A stretch of DNA of 64,000 nt. It comes from Pinibacter aurantiacus (GTDB lineage: Bacteria > Bacteroidota > Bacteroidia > Chitinophagales > Chitinophagaceae). The DNA lies in assembly GCF_019130065.1 (NCBI RefSeq), contig NZ_JAHSPG010000014.1:186001-250000 (forward strand). Direction: 5' to 3'. The translations under genes were made by a program, and so were the position numbers. The notes under the pieces are model-generated. The model ran no database searches. It was given only the letters and a program-made list of their open reading frames with translations, and was not told where the DNA came from. Shown here one piece after another: positions 59,053 to 64,000 of the stretch (position 1 is its first letter; each line of letters opens with the position of its first letter).

Positions 59053-60246
59053 ATGAATATTATTAAAAGTGTAAAAAGCGGTGAGATTTTAAGCAATCAC
59101 AGGTTTGCTACTTTTTTGTGGTTTGCATTGTCGTTTATCGGAGTATTGCCGGAAGTATTAAAAGGCCGCATTCATAATTACTTTGTATTCAAAAGTGTGT
59201 ATTTGAATCTGCTTGAGCAGCACAACCTCTACATACCTTTCAATGATAATCTTTACGGCCCTTTGTTTGGCATCATCATAGCGCCTTTTACTTACTTGCC
59301 CGACGCTATCGGCGCCATTTTGTGGGCACTTCTTAATGCGTGGTTTCTGTATTACGCCATCAACAAATTACCCGTTTCAAAAAGTCAAAAGGCATTCATT
59401 ATTATCGTATCGTCTCTCGAAATGATGAACGTTGCTTCCTACGTGCAAACCAACGCTGCAGCCGCGGCCTGCATTATTTTAGGTTATTGTTTTATACAGG
59501 AAGGAAAAGAGTGGAAAGCGGCATTCTTCATTTTGCTTGCAACATTTGTGAAGATCTATGGCATAGTTGGGTTGGCATTTTTCTTCTTCTCAAAAAGGCC
59601 TTTCAGGTTTATTCTATGGATGATCATTTGGTCAGTCGTATTTTTTGTGGCACCAATGCTGTTATCAAATCCTTCTTTTATTCTGCAATCTTATGTTGAC
59701 TGGAAGAATACGATCCTAAGAAAGAATGCAAACAATCATGAAAGTCTTTTTCAAAATATTTCCTTGCCGGGCTTTCTTAAAAGAACATTACGGTTGGATA
59801 TTGATAACAACCTGGTTATTCTTGCCGGCATGATCTTGTTTCTCTCCCAATACATCCGTTTCAGGTATTTTAGCGATAAACGCCTGCAGTTATATATTCT
59901 CTGCTCCACACTTATTTTTGTTGTCATCTTCAGTAGCAGCTCGGAAACGCCTACCTATATTATTTCCTTTGTTGGCGTTTGCCTCTGGTATGTTTTACAA
60001 AACAAATCGACAACCACAAACATAGTGATGATCGCAGCGTTCGTTCTTACGAGTCTCTCGCAAACAGATCTTTTTACGCCACATTTCCGGGACGTTTTTA
60101 TGAGGCCTTATTGCATTAAAGCAGTTGGCAGCATTGCCGTATGGTTCATTATTATTTATCAAATCTGGAAAAAACAGTTTCTAACTATTCCACCTGTTTC
60201 TGAAACTGATACAGTATCGGTTGAGAAGGCAGCAGCGCTCAGTTAA
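59053..60246 (+). CDS. GT87-like (DUF2029) membrane glycosyltransferase
   Basis: 397 residues with about nine to eleven hydrophobic helices. The first loop has YLNLLEQHNLYIPFNDNLYGPLFG, a typical region of polyprenyl-phosphate-mannose-type GT87/GT-C enzymes in which an acidic residue is catalytic. A mannosyl- or other sugar transferase acting outside the inner membrane is likely; the sugar is unknown. It is the first of several glycan-related genes that end the window, though the next ones are on the other strand. Confidence 0.75.
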   Translation: MNIIKSVKSGEILSNHRFATFLWFALSFIGVLPEVLKGRIHNYFVFKSVYLNLLEQHNLYIPFNDNLYGPLFGIIIAPFTYLPDAIGAILWALLNAWFLYYAINKLPVSKSQKAFIIIVSSLEMMNVASYVQTNAAAAACIILGYCFIQEGKEWKAAFFILLATFVKIYGIVGLAFFFFSKRPFRFILWMIIWSVVFFVAPMLLSNPSFILQSYVDWKNTILRKNANNHESLFQNISLPGFLKRTLRLDIDNNLVILAGMILFLSQYIRFRYFSDKRLQLYILCSTLIFVVIFSSSSETPTYIISFVGVCLWYVLQNKSTTTNIVMIAAFVLTSLSQTDLFTPHFRDVFMRPYCIKAVGSIAVWFIIIYQIWKKQFLTIPPVSETDTVSVEKAAALS

Positions 60247-60271
60247 GATGTTTTGCTGTAATTGGGGTACC

Positions 60272-60338
60272 ATAAAAAAATTCGCGGAATTGATCTTTTA
60301 TTATTTCTGATAGAAAAACAAAAGATCAATTCCGCGAA
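60272..60338 (-). terminator. Long-stem terminator after the FkbM methyltransferase
   Basis: Perfect 19-base arms TTCGCGGAATTGATCTTTT (60281-60299) and its inverse (60320-60338), loop of 20 bases. On the minus strand the stem is followed by a run of seven T. About 50 bases after the FkbM stop. Confidence 0.9.
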
Positions 60339-60388
60339 AGTGTCAACAAACTTATGGTTAACCTGCTACGCAGGTCAAAAGAGCGAAT

Positions 60389-61219
60389 TTACTTTTTTGG
60401 AATACAACAAATGTTTATTGTTTTCTTCCATTTGGTTATATCAGTTCTGGTGTTCAACTTCTGAACATCCGCATTGATATCAAAATCTTCAAAATAAGAA
60501 ATCTCGTATCCGAGTTTAGCGATCACATCAAACAATTCCAACTTCGCTTCGTCTGACGCATCACCAAAGCTTTCCGCTACAATAACAGGTTTATAAACAG
60601 ACAACAGATCGGAGATTGATTTTATTATCTCCTTGTCATATCCCTCTGTATCGATTTTAATAAATGAGAACTTGTTAAGCCTGTCACTATATTTTGCTTC
60701 GAGGAACTTTTTCAGGTTAACGCCTTTGATTTTTTCCGGATAAACAAACTTGCCGTGAGAGCTTTCTTTTGTAGGAGATATGCCGCCGTTGGTGAACGCC
60801 GCTTCTGATGAAACAAAATAAAACTCTTCTTCCTCTTTCGAAATCGCAAGATTTACAGGCACTATATTTTGTTTGCCCGCATTAAGCGCAGCATTTTGTT
60901 CCAGTATTCTGTACACATACGGATTGGGATCAAAGCCCAAAGCCATACCAGATGGACCTGCACAAAGTGCCATAGGCACTGTCGTGTCGCCAATATGAGA
61001 ACCGATATCAATAACAAGGTCGCCTTCTTTGATATACTTCTTAAAAAAAGCGATCATCTCAGAAGTCAGTGTTACCGGAGTTGCCAGTGGATTTAACCAG
61101 TTTGCGAACTCGATGGTTCCCAGTCCGTCCAAATTAAACCGATCTATTTGAACCGGGTATTCCTGTGTAACACGTCTTGCTTTTTTTCTCGCAAAAGAGG
61201 CTTTTAAATATTTGAACAT
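60389..61219 (-). CDS. FkbM family methyltransferase
   Basis: 276 residues. The SAM-binding core is DLVIDIGSHIGDTTVPMALC, and the conserved FIKIDTEGYDKEIIKSI follows in the second half of the domain. FkbM enzymes O-methylate hydroxyls in polyketides and, in polysaccharide loci, of sugars; the neighbours here (two GT2 and a GT87-like gene) favour a sugar acceptor. Start ATG 61217-61219. It ends at a strong terminator. Confidence 0.9.
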   Translation of the reverse strand: MFKYLKASFARKKARRVTQEYPVQIDRFNLDGLGTIEFANWLNPLATPVTLTSEMIAFFKKYIKEGDLVIDIGSHIGDTTVPMALCAGPSGMALGFDPNPYVYRILEQNAALNAGKQNIVPVNLAISKEEEEFYFVSSEAAFTNGGISPTKESSHGKFVYPEKIKGVNLKKFLEAKYSDRLNKFSFIKIDTEGYDKEIIKSISDLLSVYKPVIVAESFGDASDEAKLELFDVIAKLGYEISYFEDFDINADVQKLNTRTDITKWKKTINICCIPKK

Positions 61220-61294
61220 TCTGAAAGTTTATTAATAGGAGTTAACAAATGTATAATTAAATTTTCCTGATACGGCATTCCAGGACTGTGCTTT

Positions 61295-61447
61295 ATTTGA
61301 AAATTTGAGGATTTGAAAATTTGAAAATTCATTCTGAGCAATTTTACATTTTTAAAAACAACTCTCGAATTATCAGTCAGCAAAAATAAATTCAGCAAGA
61401 TGCACTTAAAGCATTTTCAAATTTTCAAATCCTCAAATTTTCAAATT
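61295..61447. repeat. Inverted TTTGAAAA octamer arms between FkbM and GT2 genes
   Basis: Left arm 61295-61330 (TTTGAAAATTTGAGGA, TTTGAAAA, TTTGAAAA) and right arm 61412-61447 (inverse, including TCCTCAAA). The unit order is mirrored, including the single GAGG variant in each arm. About 80 bases lie between, and the right arm ends ten bases from the GT2 stop. Confidence 0.88.
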
Positions 61448-61456
61448 GAACATGGC

Positions 61457-62425
61457 TCAATGCTTTTTGGACAATAGGTTATAATTTTTGCTATTCGCAA
61501 TTTGATTACCACCTAAAAGATTTTGTTCAACAAAACTAAGCACCTTGTACTTAAACCTGTCATGCTTGTGCTTTTGATAAGTCATCAGGTGCGGATACAG
61601 CTGATGTTCCCAATCGAACTTCTTTATAAAATCCTTCATCACAGCAGGGTGATGTTCTTTAAAAATTTTTAGTTTGCTAAGATTGCCATAATCAAACACT
61701 GTGGAAGCTCGCTCATGTCTTCTTTTTGCTTCTTCTGAACCATGATAGTCGGAGTCCATTAAAACTCTTTTCTTCTGCATTAATCTCGGTGGCCTCACCC
61801 ATCCATAGTGATAAATAGATGCGTTGATTTTTACAACATTGAGCTTGAAAGTGTTTTCTTTCTGAGCATAATTTTTCCCGTCAAAATCAGGAATGCGGCG
61901 GAATGACTGGGCATCGCGCCATGAGTGAATATCCGGATTGTTCCTGATGATTCTTATTTCCTTGTCATACCATGCATGTGAAACTACATAGTGAGAATAA
62001 TCGCCCCAAAAATGTTTGTAGTCAAACAAAAAGCCTTCTACTTCTGTATCGTCTTGCAGCACTTCGCATGCATGTTTGATCGCCGGCAAATATTTTTCAT
62101 GCACCACTTCATCACTTTGGATATAGAAAAGCCATTTGCCTTTACATTCATTCTTAGCTATGTCCGTTTGATGTGCGTATTCTGTTCCATTCGGATATTC
62201 CTCCAAATTCCAAACGGTGTGAATGATTCTTATTTTATCTGAATTGATCTTTTGTATTTCTTCCAGCGTGTGGTCATCTTCATCACAATTACCCAGTGCC
62301 ACTACAAATTCATCTACTATGGGCAAGATGGATTCTATGGAAGCTCTTATAGGATAATAAAGCTTGGTGGCATTTCTCACCATGCAAAAGCCGCTAATCA
62401 GTATTTGGTCTTGGTCAGGTCGCAT
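61457..62425 (-). CDS. Glycosyltransferase family 2
   Basis: 322 residues: GFCMVRNATKL at the start, EFVVALGNCDEDDHTLEEI and the acidic LFYIQSDEVVHEKY that stands for the DxD/ExD metal-binding site of GT-A enzymes. The C-terminal part (WVRPPRLMQKKR) matches a set of GT2 proteins in envelope polysaccharide loci. Start at ATG 62423-62425 rather than the upstream TTG at 62453-62455, because the conserved region begins just after it. Confidence 0.86.
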   Translation of the reverse strand: MRPDQDQILISGFCMVRNATKLYYPIRASIESILPIVDEFVVALGNCDEDDHTLEEIQKINSDKIRIIHTVWNLEEYPNGTEYAHQTDIAKNECKGKWLFYIQSDEVVHEKYLPAIKHACEVLQDDTEVEGFLFDYKHFWGDYSHYVVSHAWYDKEIRIIRNNPDIHSWRDAQSFRRIPDFDGKNYAQKENTFKLNVVKINASIYHYGWVRPPRLMQKKRVLMDSDYHGSEEAKRRHERASTVFDYGNLSKLKIFKEHHPAVMKDFIKKFDWEHQLYPHLMTYQKHKHDRFKYKVLSFVEQNLLGGNQIANSKNYNLLSKKH

Positions 62426-62497
62426 AAAGGAAAATCGGGTTAGTATTTTTGTCAAGATAAGGCTCTAAAATAAAGTGCCACGAAAAGAAAGGCTGGT

Positions 62498-63280
62498 TTA
62501 TTCGTTAAAATTCTCGGGTTCTTTCCAACCTGCCTGTAATTCCTTCAGCTTTAAATATTTATAAAATGTGTAGTAAAAATCATAAAAGGCGATAGCAAAA
62601 CCGGCGCGTCCATCAAGGATGCCACCTCTGAAAAAGTAGGTCTGTAAAAACGACCATATACCATGGCTCAAAGCGGGCCTTAGTCCACCTTTTTTCTTAT
62701 GCAGGTATTTTTGAGCACCTAATGTTGAGTACCTGTTCGCCTTGTGCATCATTTGCGCCAGGTTTTCAAAAGGATACTGCCAAATGTAGTTGTGCAATTT
62801 ACCCGTTTTCCCATGCACCTCATATTCTTCATGAACCGGCGACAACGAGTAGGTCATTTTTCCGGTACGGAACAACTGTGGTTGCCTGTAATCAGGATAC
62901 CAGCCGGAAAATTTTATCTTCTGCCCCATGAAATAATTTCTCCTTGGAACAAAGTAAGCCACCGGGCCATTTTGATCATCAGCCCTTACAATTTTCAAAA
63001 TCTCTGCTGCTGCCTCAGGCGTGCATCTTTCATCTGAATCCAAACTAAAGATCCAGGGATGATTGCAAAACTTCATGGCATCGTTGCGCAATTTTCCAAA
63101 ACCTTCAAAAGCTACCTGCACAACCTTCGCACCAAGATTGGTTGCTATTTCTGCAGTTTTGTCAGTGCTATAAGAATCGATTACAATCACTTCATCCGCC
63201 CAGTTAACCACACTATTTACCGCCGCCGCGATCTTTTTTTCTTCATTGTAACCTATGATATACACAGAGACTTTACTCAT
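62498..63280 (-). CDS. Glycosyltransferase family 2 (WaaE/KdtX-like)
   Basis: 260 residues from ATG 63278-63280 (MSKVSVYIIGYNEE). DEVIVIDSYSTDKTAEIA and IFSLDSDERCTPEAA (DSDE as metal site) plus the tail KFSGWYPDYRQPQLFRTGKM are characteristic of the lipopolysaccharide-core beta-1,4-glucosyltransferase-like group. The frame extends upstream to 63439, but that segment has a different character and overlaps the opposing Lon-domain gene. Probably part of surface polysaccharide synthesis with the neighbouring GT2 and FkbM genes. Confidence 0.9.
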   Translation of the reverse strand: MSKVSVYIIGYNEEKKIAAAVNSVVNWADEVIVIDSYSTDKTAEIATNLGAKVVQVAFEGFGKLRNDAMKFCNHPWIFSLDSDERCTPEAAAEILKIVRADDQNGPVAYFVPRRNYFMGQKIKFSGWYPDYRQPQLFRTGKMTYSLSPVHEEYEVHGKTGKLHNYIWQYPFENLAQMMHKANRYSTLGAQKYLHKKKGGLRPALSHGIWSFLQTYFFRGGILDGRAGFAIAFYDFYYTFYKYLKLKELQAGWKEPENFNE

Positions 63281-63346
63281 TTTTCTTTTTTTATTTGCGG
63301 CAATTTTTTGGGTTCCGCGGAATGCAAATTGCTCTAATTTTATGCT

Positions 63347-63991
63347 ATGACCAACTTTATTCCCATATTTCCTTTGGGGGTTGTGGTGTATCCGGGGGAA
63401 AATCTGAACCTGCATATATTCGAGCCCCGCTATAAGCAACTGATAAATGAGTGTAAGGATAACAATAAACCTTTTGGCATTCCTGCTGTGATCAATAATC
63501 GTGTGAGCGAACTTGGCACTTTGGTTGCCATAAAAGAGGTCTCGAAGACTTATGACAATGGTGAAATGGATATTAAGACCACCGGCGTTGAAATTTTCAG
63601 GGTGCTGGAAATGATCAATACAATTCCCGAAAAACTATACAGTGGTGCCATTGTCAACTATCCTGAAAACATTGAGGACAAAGGCAACCGCGAATTAATG
63701 CAAAAAGTAGTGCAGGCGGTAAAAAACCTTCACGAACTACTGAAGATCAAGAAAGATTTCAATAAGCCGGACGAGACGCTTGTGAGCTACGATATTGCAC
63801 ACCACGCCGGACTCTCGCTAGAAGAAGAATACGAGCTGCTTGGCCTTTTGCAGGAGGTGCAACGACAGGAATATCTTAAAAGGCATCTCAACAAAGTTCT
63901 TCCAATAATTGCCGAAATGGAGCACCTGAAAGAGCGTGTAAAGTTGAATGGGCATTTTAAGAATTTGTCAGGACTGGATCTGGAGATTTGA
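63347..63991 (+). CDS. Lon-protease substrate-binding (LAN) domain protein
   Basis: 214 residues with the Lon N-terminal domain only: FIPIFPLGVVVYPGENLNLHIFEPRYKQLI (residues 3-32) is diagnostic, and a helical bundle follows (about 120-205, LEEEYELLGLLQEVQRQEYL). There is no AAA+ or protease domain, so it is a stand-alone LAN-like protein of unknown role that may bind unfolded proteins. It is divergent from the GT2 gene. Start ATG 63347; the frame stops at 63989-63991, nine bases from the window end. Confidence 0.92.
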   Translation: MTNFIPIFPLGVVVYPGENLNLHIFEPRYKQLINECKDNNKPFGIPAVINNRVSELGTLVAIKEVSKTYDNGEMDIKTTGVEIFRVLEMINTIPEKLYSGAIVNYPENIEDKGNRELMQKVVQAVKNLHELLKIKKDFNKPDETLVSYDIAHHAGLSLEEEYELLGLLQEVQRQEYLKRHLNKVLPIIAEMEHLKERVKLNGHFKNLSGLDLEI

Positions 63992-64000
63992 GAGAGCACG

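Overview
The window looks like one stretch of chromosome from a Bacteroidota bacterium, most likely of the family Chitinophagaceae; that is my inference from gene content. Signs are two SusC/SusD outer-membrane uptake pairs, a type IX secretion (T9SS) sorting domain, GldC and a PorG-like T9SS barrel, OmpH pairs, and promoters of the Bacteroidota type (-33 TTTG, -7 TAnnTTTG). Most of it is housekeeping sequence. I found no insertion sequence, prophage, CRISPR array, rRNA or recognisable tRNA.

Layout. 1-2478 (minus): an alpha-E protein, cut by the left edge, and a circularly permuted ATP-grasp protein. 2864-6655 (minus): a cobalamin-binding domain protein, a GT39-type glycosyltransferase and glutamyl-tRNA synthetase. 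6892-10506 (plus): a ComM/YifB ATPase and an ABC exporter. 10900-16561: a small lipoprotein, a DUF3857/transglutaminase protein and a secreted beta-helix protein with a T9SS tail. 17172-26958 (minus): two tandem, closely similar SusC-SusD pairs with separate promoters and terminators. 27275-31557: an RND/MMPL-type exporter, RecO and a short-chain dehydrogenase. 32401-37293 (minus): a TetR-TolC-HlyD-MFS tripartite efflux operon whose promoter is overlaid by a doubled operator. 37976-40684 (plus): a glycosyltransferase, GldC, a YqeY-like protein and CvpA.

40930-53110 (plus) is an envelope-biogenesis run: alpha/beta hydrolase, CBS protein, a short POTRA/barrel protein, NAD kinase, PorG-like protein, UppS, BamA, two OmpH/Skp chaperones and MurI, followed by rpmH-rnpA-yidD. 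BamA, Skp and UppS build the envelope; PorG is a T9SS component that needs the BAM machine. 53262-58773 holds a lipoprotein, superoxide dismutase, TadA, an aldehyde dehydrogenase, a glutathione-peroxidase-like protein, a small CxxC membrane protein and MeaB. 59053-63280 is a polysaccharide-type group (GT87-like, FkbM methyltransferase, two GT2 enzymes), and a Lon-substrate-binding-domain protein ends the window.

The most unusual material is between the genes. Many intergenic regions carry arrays of 7- or 8-nt units from at least ten sequence families. They are often arranged as two inverted arms around a unique inner hairpin, and many arms begin at, or include, the stop codon of the preceding gene. 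Separate GTAGAGA-ended palindromes with different but self-complementary cores are also scattered through the window. I know of no functional description of this pattern in Bacteroidota and treat it as the main lead.
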